Shown here: positions 17,032-24,820 of the stretch, in pieces
Numbering within the stretch: the first letter of the stretch is position 1
Layout: each line of letters begins with the position of its first letter
Assembly: GCF_003285015.1 (NCBI RefSeq)
Contig: NZ_QMFB01000009.1
Coordinates: 62,001 to 126,000, forward strand
Reading direction: 5' to 3'
Source of the DNA: Paenibacillus contaminans
GTDB taxonomy: Bacteria > Bacillota > Bacilli > Paenibacillales > NBRC-103111
DNA length: 64,000 nucleotides
Notes under the pieces: generated by a model
What the model was told of the DNA's origin: nothing
The model's database searches: none
The model's input: only the letters and a program-made list of their open reading frames with translations
Position numbers and translations under genes: made by a program

Positions 17032-18456
17032 TTGGGGCATAAACAGCGTTTATACATAATCGGCATGGCGTTGGCTTTTCTTTTGTTCGTACTTGGCGAG
17101 CTTATATGGCTGCCGGATCCGTTTCGGCTTGGCGGCCAGTTGTTTTGGATCGATGCGATCGACTTGCTGGTTTATTTGGTCGCTGCCGTACCTTGCATCT
17201 GGCTGATTGCCGCTATCATGGGCTTATTTGAAGCGAGCCGGGCGATCCGGCCGCGTACAGCCAGCTGGGGAAGCTGGACGCCGGGCGGAACCGACCGCTG
17301 GGCCGTTCTTCGCTGCTTGGCGGTTGCCCTTGTCAGCGCAGCTGCAGCTGCGGCGATTATTTTCGCGCCGACGCGGTTGGTTTGGTCGCTTGGCCTGTTC
17401 GGCGCGGCATGGCTGCTCCTATTCGCCGATATGATTTGGAGCGAGCGGAGCATTCGCCGCTTCCCCCGTAACAGCCTGCTGACGGCATTGGCTGCGATTG
17501 CGCTGCTCGCCGGTTTATTTTGGCCTACGTCTTATATGGTCACGTATCCGGGTTTGACGATGAATATGAACCGGTACGTGCAGGTCGAAGGCGGCACGGG
17601 CCACACGAGCATTGCGGGAGTTCTTGTGTTCGAACGGCCGGCTTTTCCGGCTGACTGGCTTTATGCGAAGCTGTTTCCCCATTACGAGTTCAAGCCGCGC
17701 GAGGATTTGGGCATGACGCTCGGCGAGTACGACGACCTTGTGCGCGTGATGAAGCAGGACGCCAATACGGTAGGCAGCGCCATCGCCTTCGGCAAGCTCG
17801 GAATCGGCAGCGGCGTAACCTCGAAAGGCGTACGCATCGTAGCCGTTATGAAAGACAGCCCCGTTCAAGGCGTATTGAAGGCGGGCGATATTATCGTCGA
17901 GGTGGACGGAAAGGCCGTTTCTTCGCTGCAGGAGCTGCAAGAACGGATGAGCGGAACGGAGCCTGGGCAAGCCGTGTCGGTAACGGTGCTTCGCGACGGC
18001 AAAAAAGTAACGGCAGACGCAAACACCCGCGCGAATCCGGACGATGCCAAACGGGCGGCGTTCGGGATCCAGGTGCAGGACGAGCTGGCGTACGACGTGC
18101 CGAAAAAGGTAAACTACCGCGACTATTTGCTGCATGAAGGAGGCCCGTCGCATGGGGCGATGCTGGCGCTGACGCTTATCGATCAGCTGACGCCGGGCGG
18201 CGTGACGAACGGGAACCGCATCGCGGGTACGGGTACGATCGAGCCCGACGGTTCGATCGGCAAGATCGGGGGCATCGAGCAGAAGGCATATACGGTACGC
18301 CGCTCCGGTGCGGACGTATTTTTCGTGCCGGCAGGGCAGGAGGAAGCGGCGAGGCTGGGCGCTTCGGATTTGCAGATCGTGCCGGTGCGCACGCTGGACG
18401 ATATTTTGGCTTGGCTGAAAGCTCATCCTAAAAGCAGTAATGGGGATCGGACGTAA
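17032..18456 (+). CDS. PDZ and Lon-type membrane protease (YlbL-like) with extra membrane helices
   Basis: A 474-residue protease. The PDZ domain is at about 262-330 (GVRIVAVMKDSPVQGVLKAG), and the Lon-type proteolytic domain at about 355-470 carries the Ser373-Lys418 dyad (GGPSHGAMLAL, GGIEQKAY). Bacillus YlbL has one membrane anchor. Here the N-terminal 170 residues hold about five hydrophobic segments (8-27, 37-65, 93-112, 116-133, 147-168). The start is TTG 17032, with AAGGAG and a second AGGAG in front. It probably cleaves a membrane or secreted protein on the outside face. The methyltransferase gene follows immediately. Confidence 0.88.
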   Translation: MGHKQRLYIIGMALAFLLFVLGELIWLPDPFRLGGQLFWIDAIDLLVYLVAAVPCIWLIAAIMGLFEASRAIRPRTASWGSWTPGGTDRWAVLRCLAVALVSAAAAAAIIFAPTRLVWSLGLFGAAWLLLFADMIWSERSIRRFPRNSLLTALAAIALLAGLFWPTSYMVTYPGLTMNMNRYVQVEGGTGHTSIAGVLVFERPAFPADWLYAKLFPHYEFKPREDLGMTLGEYDDLVRVMKQDANTVGSAIAFGKLGIGSGVTSKGVRIVAVMKDSPVQGVLKAGDIIVEVDGKAVSSLQELQERMSGTEPGQAVSVTVLRDGKKVTADANTRANPDDAKRAAFGIQVQDELAYDVPKKVNYRDYLLHEGGPSHGAMLALTLIDQLTPGGVTNGNRIAGTGTIEPDGSIGKIGGIEQKAYTVRRSGADVFFVPAGQEEAARLGASDLQIVPVRTLDDILAWLKAHPKSSNGDRT

Positions 18457-18501
18457 CATATGTATTCGAAACGGCGATTTGCTGGGGGAAGGAACGATTC
18501 T

Positions 18502-19455
18502 GTGGAAGGTGCGGACCATTTGCCGGCCTACGTTTATACGTATGCCTGTCATGAAGACGAAACGGAGCTGTGCCGGCTGGAGCTTGCGACGCTCCTCGGC
18601 GCGGAGCCGTCCGAGGGAATTGTGTTGAGTCAAATGGCCGTTGATCCGAGCAGGAGCCCGTTCGTCAAAAAACGTATCGCGGTAACGCATGCCGCCGAAA
18701 GCCTAGAGGCGCTGGCCGGCCAGGTAGAGGGGCTGCGGCTGCAGGGAGAAACGTTTAAAGTTGTTTTTGCTGCCGGCGACGGTGTCGACTACGAGGGCGC
18801 GCGGGCGATTGAGCGGACTGTCGGCCTGCACATTCGCGGCAAAGCGGACATGCGTTGCCCCGACCGGCTGTTCGGTATCGTTAGCAGCGGCGGCAGGTGG
18901 CTGTTCGGGGAATGCGCCCGGAACGAAGCCGTTTGGCTGCATCACGCGAAGAAGCCGCAAAATTATTCGACCGCCCTAAGCACGCGCATGGCAAGAGCCA
19001 TCGCCAACATCGCCGTGCCGGAGCCGGCGGGCATCAAGGCGGTCGATCCGTGCTGCGGTATCGGGACGGTGCTGGTCGAGGCGCTGTCCATGGGCATCGA
19101 CATGGCCGGCTTCGATATAAATCCGTTGGCCGTTCGCGGAGCGCGGACGAATTTGCAACATTTTGGGCTGCCGGATATCGTGGCCATCGGAGACGTAAAG
19201 GAATTGTCGGGCCGTTATGATGCGGCAATTGTCGATATGCCCTATAATTTATGCTCTAAACTATCGCAGGACGATCAGCTCTCGATGCTGGAAGGCGTCC
19301 GAAGACTGGCGCCAAGGGCCGTCATTGTGTCGACCGAGCCCATTGACGACGCCGTCCGCCGTGCAGGCTTCAGGATTACGGATCGCTGCGAAGCGCACAA
19401 GGGGAGATTTACCCGTCAGGTTCTCTTGTGCTTGCGGACGGAACCTCAAGGATAA
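18502..19455 (+). CDS. TRM11-like RNA methyltransferase
   Basis: A SAM-dependent methyltransferase of the UPF0020/TRM11 group. The N-terminal region (LPAYVYTYACHEDETELCRLEL) resembles a THUMP-like RNA-binding part. The catalytic domain has the SAM loop VDPCCGIGTVLVEAL, the acidic strand AGFDINPLAV and the base-flipping motif DMPYN in place of the commoner DPPY. The family methylates guanine N2 or similar atoms in tRNA or rRNA. I prefer GTG 18502, because GGAAGGA sits eight bases before it; ATG 18460 is in frame and would add 14 residues without a ribosome site. Confidence 0.85.
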   Translation: MEGADHLPAYVYTYACHEDETELCRLELATLLGAEPSEGIVLSQMAVDPSRSPFVKKRIAVTHAAESLEALAGQVEGLRLQGETFKVVFAAGDGVDYEGARAIERTVGLHIRGKADMRCPDRLFGIVSSGGRWLFGECARNEAVWLHHAKKPQNYSTALSTRMARAIANIAVPEPAGIKAVDPCCGIGTVLVEALSMGIDMAGFDINPLAVRGARTNLQHFGLPDIVAIGDVKELSGRYDAAIVDMPYNLCSKLSQDDQLSMLEGVRRLAPRAVIVSTEPIDDAVRRAGFRITDRCEAHKGRFTRQVLLCLRTEPQG

Positions 19456-19512
19456 ACGCCGGCGTTTACCGCATGTAAAGCCGCATCCACGATATGTTTT
19501 TCGGCGTAAACT

Positions 19513-19555
19513 AAAAAAACCTTCACCCTATTTAGAATGGGGCGAAGGTTTTTTT
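19513..19555. terminator. Strong bidirectional terminator
   Basis: AAAAAAACCTTC pairs with GAAGGTTTTTTT around a CCC/GGG inner stem. It has T runs on both strands and lies between the methyltransferase gene and the convergent ydjO-like gene. A minimal GGTAAACGCC-type palindrome at about 19453-19474 precedes it. Confidence 0.9.
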
Positions 19556-19715
19556 GGGCCGTTAATGAACCGGCCAAAAGCGGGGGACTGCAATTCCGAA
19601 ATGGATTCTCGTGCAGGCCCCGCTTGACATTCCGGGTTTTGGCATCACCGGTCGCTCAACCGAAATACGAATAACCCTTGAACGGGACAATTCGTATTAC
19701 CATGGTCGGCTGTCG

Positions 19716-19916
19716 CTACTTCTTCTGGGTGTAGTTGGACAGCGGAGGCAGCATTTTCGTATCTTTCACCATGTCGGCGTGACAAAAGGGGCAGCTCGGG
19801 CTTTTCTCAAAAGCGAAATCTTCCCGCATCCAGCCTGAACATCGATCCGTCGTACACATCCACACGGACGTTTCTTGTTCTTGAATCGGTTCGAATGCTT
19901 TCTTAGAGAAATACAT
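19716..19916 (-). CDS. Cold-inducible YdjO-like small protein
   Basis: A 66-residue protein beginning YFSKKAFEPIQEQETSVWMC. Four cysteines in CTTDRC and CPFC, separated by a WMREDF segment, form a likely zinc ribbon. Length and layout match the YdjO family, known as a cold-inducible protein in Bacillus, whose molecular role is not known. The start is ATG 19916 behind AAGGAGGGG, not the longer in-frame opening. It is downstream of, and in the same direction as, the cold-shock gene 105 bases away. Confidence 0.8.
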   Translation of the reverse strand: MYFSKKAFEPIQEQETSVWMCTTDRCSGWMREDFAFEKSPSCPFCHADMVKDTKMLPPLSNYTQKK

Positions 19917-20021
19917 GACGGAACCCCTCCTTAAGTAGTACCTTTCACAAGGCAAGATTGAAAAAGAACTGCCCGTCCGGACAGTCCATCAATTTAATGT
20001 ACGTAGGATCAAGTAAAACTA

Positions 20022-20222
20022 TTACAGTTTTACTACATTTTCCGCTTGTGGTCCGCGGTTGCCCTGAACAACATCGAATTGCACGCGTTGTCCTTCGTCA
20101 AGGGATTTGAAGCCTTCGCCTTGAATGGCGCTGAAGTGTACGAATACGTCTTTGCCGCCTTCCACTTCGATGAAGCCAAATCCTTTTTCCGCGTTAAACC
20201 ATTTAACCGTTCCTGTTTCCAT
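20022..20222 (-). CDS. csp: Cold-shock protein, CspA family
   Basis: A 66-residue single-domain RNA chaperone. Both nucleic-acid motifs are intact: KGFGFIEV (RNP1) and VFVHFSAI (RNP2). The protein binds single-stranded RNA and DNA and melts mRNA structure in the cold. Start ATG 20222 has TGGAGG in front; the longer in-frame opening lacks a site. The leader is long and AT-rich, as is common for cold-shock mRNAs. Confidence 0.97.
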   Translation of the reverse strand: METGTVKWFNAEKGFGFIEVEGGKDVFVHFSAIQGEGFKSLDEGQRVQFDVVQGNRGPQAENVVKL

Positions 20223-20499
20223 TGATCGAAAACCTCCAAATAGTGTTGTACTCATATCGTGTGAAGAAAAAAAATCACACATCATAAAGAGTATCTTGAG
20301 TGAAGTGGATAACCCTTTATAATATGTGAAGTATTGTCTTCAAATATACGAATAAAATAATTTTACCATATATTATGAATCCCAACAATGATTGTTTGCT
20401 GATTTCATTCATTCAAGCTGCTGCATATAAGTTCGATGAACGCGCTTTGCAGACCGGGAAAGCTGTTCCGGAGCAGTTATGTTTCTTCGCAATAATGTA
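20223..20499. other. AT-rich intergenic region between divergent genes
   Basis: This stretch holds the leader and promoter of the cold-shock gene on the minus strand. It is clearly richer in A and T than its surroundings. No gene or RNA was recognised. Confidence 0.5.
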
Positions 20500-20586
20500 T
20501 GTACTTTAAAAATAATTTTAGTACAAATATTATTTACAATTAATAATTTTGATAATAAAATGTACTTAACAAACAAATAAAGTACA
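20500..20586 (+). promoter_or_regulatory. Promoter between two 26-bp inverted repeats, likely TetR operator
   Basis: Two inverted repeats of equal total length, 20500-20525 (TGTACT arm, AGTACA arm) and 20561-20586 (TGTACTT arm, AAGTACA arm), have centres 61 bases apart. Between them lies a -35-like TTTACA at 20533 and, after 17 bases, TAAAAT at 20556. The second repeat begins at the end of the -10 box and covers the start point. The ABC operon begins at 20593 and ends in a TetR gene, so autorepression at these sites is a reasonable inference. Confidence 0.65.
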
Positions 20587-20592
20587 AAGTGG

Positions 20593-21507
20593 GTGAAGGC
20601 ATTGAGCATCTTGGCAACCCGGAATTTAACGAAGCGGTACGGGAAGTCGCGCGGCGTGTCGGACATCAACCTGCAAGTGGAGGAAGGGGAAATATTCGGT
20701 TTCATCGGGCCGAACGGGGCCGGAAAGTCAACGACGATTCGCATGCTGATGCAGCTGGCGTATCCGACCTCGGGAGAAATCATGCTGTTCGGCAGCAAGG
20801 TGGAGGGGGAAATGCCGGAGCTGCGCAAGCGCATCGGCTACTTGCCGTCCGAAATCAACCTGTATAAGGATATGACCGGCAGGCAGCTGCTGGAATGGGC
20901 GGCCCGGGCGCATGGCTTGGAGCTATCACGAACGGACGCGGCGGCATACGCCGAGCTTCTTCAATACGATATGGACAAAACGGTGAAGTCGTACTCGCTG
21001 GGCAACCGTAAAAAGCTGGGCATCATCCTAAGCTTGCTGCACCGGCCTAAGCTGCTCATTCTGGACGAACCGACCTCGGGACTCGATCCGCTCGTCCAGC
21101 ATGCTTTTTTCGATTTGCTCAAGCAGCTTAATGCGGAAGGGATGACGGTTTTTTTCTCGACGCACGTTCTGAACGAGGTGGAAAAGGTATGCGATCGCGT
21201 GGCGATCATCCGGGAAGGAAGCATTATCCGGACGTCGCGAATCGATGAAATCTCAGGCGGCAGCAAACGTACGTATGCGGTGCAATTTACGGAGCCGGGG
21301 GATCGGACGGAGGCTTATGGATTGTGGGAGCTCGATCCTGACGTGCGGTACGAGGCCGGCGTCCATACGTTCACGTCGCGCCGAAGCATCCATGATACGC
21401 TTCAAGCGATTTCCCGCTATGACATCCGCGATATTACGATCCAAAAGCCGACGCTGGAGGAGCTGTTCATGGATTATTACCGGAAAGATCGGGGGGATGG
21501 CAAATGA
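20593..21507 (+). CDS. ABC transporter ATP-binding subunit
   Basis: A 304-residue ATPase of the drug or antibiotic exporter type (CcmA/DrrA-like). Walker A is GPNGAGKSTT near residue 42, Walker B is LLILDEPTSGLDP, and the switch His is in FFSTHVLNE. The signature is degenerate (YSLGNRKKLG), as is usual in this group. The C-terminal 80 residues are an extra domain. The start is GTG 20593, only seven bases after the operator, with a weak ribosome site. The stop overlaps the permease start (ATGA). Confidence 0.95.
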   Translation: MKALSILATRNLTKRYGKSRGVSDINLQVEEGEIFGFIGPNGAGKSTTIRMLMQLAYPTSGEIMLFGSKVEGEMPELRKRIGYLPSEINLYKDMTGRQLLEWAARAHGLELSRTDAAAYAELLQYDMDKTVKSYSLGNRKKLGIILSLLHRPKLLILDEPTSGLDPLVQHAFFDLLKQLNAEGMTVFFSTHVLNEVEKVCDRVAIIREGSIIRTSRIDEISGGSKRTYAVQFTEPGDRTEAYGLWELDPDVRYEAGVHTFTSRRSIHDTLQAISRYDIRDITIQKPTLEELFMDYYRKDRGDGK

Positions 21508-22298
21508 AATGGAATCTGATTCGGCAGGAGCTCCGGGTTAACCGCCGCAGCTTCTGGATCGCCGCCGCCATTATTATTTTGTTTCAGGCCATGTTCGCCG
21601 GTCTTGCCGATACGTATACGAATAACCAACAGCTTCTCGAAACGCTTAAATCAATGCCGCAAGGCCTGCTGGAGGGCTTCGGCATCCGCGTCGAGCTGAT
21701 GGCTAGCTTCGAGGGCTGGATGAGCGGGGAGCCGTATATGTTCTATATCCTGCTGCTGGGCGCTTTTGCCTCCATATGGGCAAGCGTCGGCATCGCCAAA
21801 GAGCGCGACCAGCAGACTGCGGAAGCGCTGTTCGCCTTGCCTTACTCGCGTCAAGCCGTTTATGCCTCGAAGGCGGCAGCGCAATGGCTGCAAGTAACGG
21901 CGATCGCCGTTCTCAGCTTCCTCGTCGTTCTAGCGACCGGAGCCGCTACTACGGATGTGGAACATCCCGGCGTCATTTTGGGTCTGATTGCGGCGGGATA
22001 TTTGATCACTTTGGCTTTTATGGGCATCGGTTACGTCATTACGATATTTCTGAAATCGGAACGGGCGGCGCTCTCCCTCGGAATCGGGATCGTGCTGGTT
22101 TCCTTCCTCCTTAACCTGGTTGCCGGCATGAGCGAGCAATTGGACCGGATGGCCGATCTGAGCTTGTTTACCGCCTTTTCTACGGAACATATCGTAACGA
22201 AGCACAGCTTGACAGCCGGCGGGGTTATCGTTACTTTAGGAATATATGTCTGCGGAATAGCGTTGGGGGCGGCTATATTCAAGCGCCAGGATATTTGA
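21504..22298 (+). CDS. ABC-2 type transporter permease
   Basis: A 264-residue membrane protein with about six helices, for example 18-37, 75-95, 118-145, 158-180, 190-210 and 238-258. It carries the ABC-2 segment GIAKERDQQTAEALFALPYSR before the third helix. It forms the membrane part of the exporter with the preceding ATPase. It has no ribosome site of its own, which fits coupling by the four-base overlap. Confidence 0.92.
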   Translation: MKWNLIRQELRVNRRSFWIAAAIIILFQAMFAGLADTYTNNQQLLETLKSMPQGLLEGFGIRVELMASFEGWMSGEPYMFYILLLGAFASIWASVGIAKERDQQTAEALFALPYSRQAVYASKAAAQWLQVTAIAVLSFLVVLATGAATTDVEHPGVILGLIAAGYLITLAFMGIGYVITIFLKSERAALSLGIGIVLVSFLLNLVAGMSEQLDRMADLSLFTAFSTEHIVTKHSLTAGGVIVTLGIYVCGIALGAAIFKRQDI

Positions 22299-22336
22299 CG
22301 CGGCGCCGCCTTGTCGGATCAGCAAGGAGGATTTTC

Positions 22337-22909
22337 GTGAAAAGCAAGCGGGAGCGAATTTTGGCGGCCGGGCGCGAATTGTTCATGAAGAACGGCATTC
22401 AAAGCACGAGCATGGAGCAAATCGCGGAAACGGTACCTGTGTCCAAAATGACGATATACAAATATTTTCAAAGCAAGGAGGGACTGCTTGAGCAGGTCGT
22501 CCAGCAATTTGCGGAAGATATCTACGCCAAATTCCGCAGCACGATCGACAATGCCAAGGATCCTCTGGACGCACTGGAGAAGCTGACGGCTTTCTGGGAG
22601 CAGGACGAAATCTCCGAAGTATTTATGAAGGATTTGGCCGATTACCCGGCGCTGGTCCAAAAATTGATGAGCTACACGCAGGAGCGTTTCGTGCCTGAAG
22701 CCGAGCGGCTTATTTTCCAAGGGCAGCAGCTAGGAATGCTGCGCAAGGATATTTCCCCGCATGTTCTGCTTGTGTTCATGATAGGGCTGAAGCAATATTT
22801 CATGCAGCCGCAGGTCCTTCAGACATTAAGCGAGCTTCGTTCGACGAGCGAGCAAATTTACTCGATCGTTTATCACGGCATTATAGCGCCCGATTATAAG
22901 AAACAATAA
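22337..22909 (+). CDS. TetR-family transcriptional regulator
   Basis: A 190-residue repressor. The N-terminal helix-turn-helix reads RILAAGRELFMKNGIQSTSM, then VPVSKMTIYKYFQSKEGLL, and is followed by a helical ligand domain. The start is GTG 22337 behind AAGGAGGA; the in-frame TTG at 22295 overlaps the permease and lacks a site. As last gene of the exporter operon it probably binds the paired inverted repeats around the promoter at 20500 and is released by the exported compound. Confidence 0.93.
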   Translation: MKSKRERILAAGRELFMKNGIQSTSMEQIAETVPVSKMTIYKYFQSKEGLLEQVVQQFAEDIYAKFRSTIDNAKDPLDALEKLTAFWEQDEISEVFMKDLADYPALVQKLMSYTQERFVPEAERLIFQGQQLGMLRKDISPHVLLVFMIGLKQYFMQPQVLQTLSELRSTSEQIYSIVYHGIIAPDYKKQ

Positions 22910-22957
22910 ACGTCCGCGTCAGGCGATGCAAATCGCGCTTGTCCGGGCGTTTTTTTC
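22908..22957 (+). terminator. Terminator of the ABC-TetR operon
   Basis: A long stem with inner GCGAT/ATCGC pairs and outer AAACG/CGTTT pairs, with seven T residues. It overlaps the last bases of the tetR stop region. Confidence 0.85.
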
Positions 22958-23080
22958 GTATCCGCCGGAAAGTGCAATCCCGCTGGGCCAACTTAGCGGC
23001 GGCGATGCAGTGTGAGCCATGGGAGAGTTTCCTTGACGGTAAGCGGAAGGGTATAATGGCAGAAAGGAAGGAGCTGGTTC

Positions 23081-23623
23081 ATGATGGCGGTTAAACTGAT
23101 CGAGCCGACGGTTGACTATAAAGACGAATATCTCGACATGCTCGCCGAATGGCATGCTGCGGGCGAGAAGCTTGTCCCCTTCGTGCTGTATATGGATGCG
23201 GGCGATTTTCCGGCGATGGTAAGCGAGCTGCTCGGCTTTCGTGAAGGGAAGAACGTACCTGATACTTTCGTGGAGCATTCGACTTTTTGGCTGGTCGACG
23301 ATACGCGCAAGGTTATTGGAGCCGTCAATATCCGGCATCGGCTTAACGACCGGCTTCTGCATATAGGCGGGCATATCGGGTACGGAATCAGACCGAGCGC
23401 CAGGCGTAAAGGATTTGCGACGGAGCTGCTTCGGCTGGCGCTTGAAAAGGCCGCCGGTATGGGGCTCGAAAAGGTGCTTCTTACCTGCGACAAATCAAAT
23501 GTGGCTTCGGCCGGAACCATTATGAATAACGGCGGCATTCTTGAATCGGAGGGAATCGACGAGCATGGCACAGCCGTGCAAAGATATTGGATTCGGGGAT
23601 TTGCTGCAGGCTCTTCGAAATAA
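23081..23623 (+). CDS. GNAT-family acetyltransferase
   Basis: A 180-residue N-acetyltransferase with a complete fold. The acetyl-CoA loop is IRPSARRKGFATELLRLAL, with the preceding strand HIGYG and the following strand KVLLTCDKSN. The HSTFWLVDD and VIGAVNIRHRL strands resemble the YjcF/YjaB-like predicted acetyltransferases seen widely in Bacillota. The substrate is unknown. AAGGAG lies before the double ATG. It is a single gene followed by the 52-bp repeats. Confidence 0.88.
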   Translation: MMAVKLIEPTVDYKDEYLDMLAEWHAAGEKLVPFVLYMDAGDFPAMVSELLGFREGKNVPDTFVEHSTFWLVDDTRKVIGAVNIRHRLNDRLLHIGGHIGYGIRPSARRKGFATELLRLALEKAAGMGLEKVLLTCDKSNVASAGTIMNNGGILESEGIDEHGTAVQRYWIRGFAAGSSK

Positions 23624-23636
23624 TCAGGGCGGCGAC

Positions 23637-23792
23637 ATACGGGGATAACGGGTTAACGGTAATTCCTCAAAGGATAGGACGGCAAAAAATACGGGATGAC
23701 ACGTTACTAGTAAATTCCTGTAGGTTATCGATCGGTAATGATACGGGATGACGCGTTCGCCGCGGGTTCCTTGTAGGCGGTAAAAATTCGGA
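23637..23792. repeat. Three tandem 52-bp imperfect repeats
   Basis: Units start at 23637, 23689 and 23741, exactly 52 bases apart. Each opens with ATACGGG followed by ATGAC or ATAAC and has a TTCCT segment ending in AGG near its middle. The outer parts have drifted. The array fills the gap between the acetyltransferase stop and the ribosome site of the ATPase gene. Confidence 0.75.
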
Positions 23793-23810
23793 AGAAAGGG
23801 TGTGCCCGTA

Positions 23811-24569
23811 ATGGCGCTGCGCCAAATGGATATGTATTTGCGGCAGGTCGAATTGCTGCGGGAGCAGGTTCCCTCCTTCGCCGAGTATCCGTTCCGCTTG
23901 CCGGCCGTACGCAAAATGGAAGGCTTGGCTTTTCATCCGAAGGTAACTTTTATCGTCGGGGAGAACGGAACCGGGAAATCGACGCTGATGGAAGCGATCG
24001 CCGTGGCATGGGGCTTCAATCCCGAGGGCGGGACGCTTAACTTTTCGTTTTCGACCAAGGCCTCTCATTCCGAGCTGTACCGCTACATCAAGCTGGTCAG
24101 GGGCATAAACCGCCCGAAGGACGGCTTCTTTTTCCGGGCGGAAAGCTACTATAATCTCGCTTCCAATATCGACGATATGGACAGGGAGCCAGGCCCGGGA
24201 GGCCCCATCATCAATTCATACGGTGGGGTATCCCTGCACGAGCAGTCGCACGGCGAGTCGTTCTTCTCCACGTTCCTGCATCGTTTCGGCGGAAGGGGGC
24301 TCTACATTTTGGACGAGCCTGAGGCGGCCTTGTCGCCGACGCGCCAGCTTGCGATGCTGCGCCGCATCGATGAACTGGTGCGCGACCGTTCGCAATTTAT
24401 TATCGCGACGCATTCGCCGATTTTGATGGCATACCCGGATGCATGGATTTTTCAACTAAGGGAGGAAGGCCTCGAACGGGTGGAGCTTGAGGAAACGGAG
24501 CATTTTGCGGTGACGAAGCAATTCGTCAATAACCGGGAGCGGATGCTGCGCATGCTGCTGGAGGATTGA
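23811..24569 (+). CDS. Predicted AAA-type ATPase (COG3910-like)
   Basis: A 252-residue ABC/SMC-like ATPase without membrane parts. Walker A is GENGTGKSTL, Walker B is LYILDEPEAAL, and the switch is ATHSPILMAYPDAWIFQL. This single-domain family is common in bacteria and its role is not settled. I chose ATG 23811, with AAAGGG ten bases before it; an in-frame GTG at 23802 would add three residues. It is monocistronic. Confidence 0.88.
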   Translation: MALRQMDMYLRQVELLREQVPSFAEYPFRLPAVRKMEGLAFHPKVTFIVGENGTGKSTLMEAIAVAWGFNPEGGTLNFSFSTKASHSELYRYIKLVRGINRPKDGFFFRAESYYNLASNIDDMDREPGPGGPIINSYGGVSLHEQSHGESFFSTFLHRFGGRGLYILDEPEAALSPTRQLAMLRRIDELVRDRSQFIIATHSPILMAYPDAWIFQLREEGLERVELEETEHFAVTKQFVNNRERMLRMLLED

Positions 24570-24598
24570 AATCGGCGGAGCCGGCGTGAAGCCAGAAA

Positions 24599-24642
24599 AG
24601 AAGCCTTCATCTCCGCGTAGGCAGCGGATTTGAAAGCTTCTT
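24599..24642. terminator. Hairpin after the ATPase gene
   Basis: AAGAAGCCTTCA pairs with TGAAAGCTTCTT with one mismatch. The loop, with TCTCCGC and GCGGA, matches the hairpin form seen at 62335 and partly that at 12286. The T run is short. Confidence 0.65.
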
Positions 24643-24653
24643 CCGGTTCCGGT

Positions 24654-24820
24654 CTAGGGCGTGTCTGAAAACCCGCTCGGGGTCATCTTTCACCGCCTTT
24701 TCGCCCTATGCTGCGTTCCGTTTGCTCACCGTACCCCCGGTACGCCTTCTCAAACGCGCCTTGCCTAGAACGAAAATTCGGCAAAATCTGCTCCCCTCGG
24801 AGTATTCAGACACGCCCTAG
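24654..24820. mobile_element. MITE-like element with 16-bp terminal inverted repeats
   Basis: A 167-bp non-coding unit. Its ends are CTAGGGCGTGTCTGAA and the exact reverse complement TTCAGACACGCCCTAG. The ends include CTAG, a target type used by IS5-family elements, so the true element may be shorter and flanked by a TA or CTAG duplication. The interior has a short CCGTACC/GGTACG palindrome and no coding capacity. The right end provides the stop codon of the MFS gene. Confidence 0.8.

Noticed and set aside
16850..17059. 69-codon frame between the MMPL and protease genes
   Set aside because: It overlaps the MMPL terminator and has no start signal; the protein is not family-like.
24654..24820. 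Complete insertion sequence
   Set aside because: The interior of 167 bases has no transposase frame, so it is at most a non-autonomous element.
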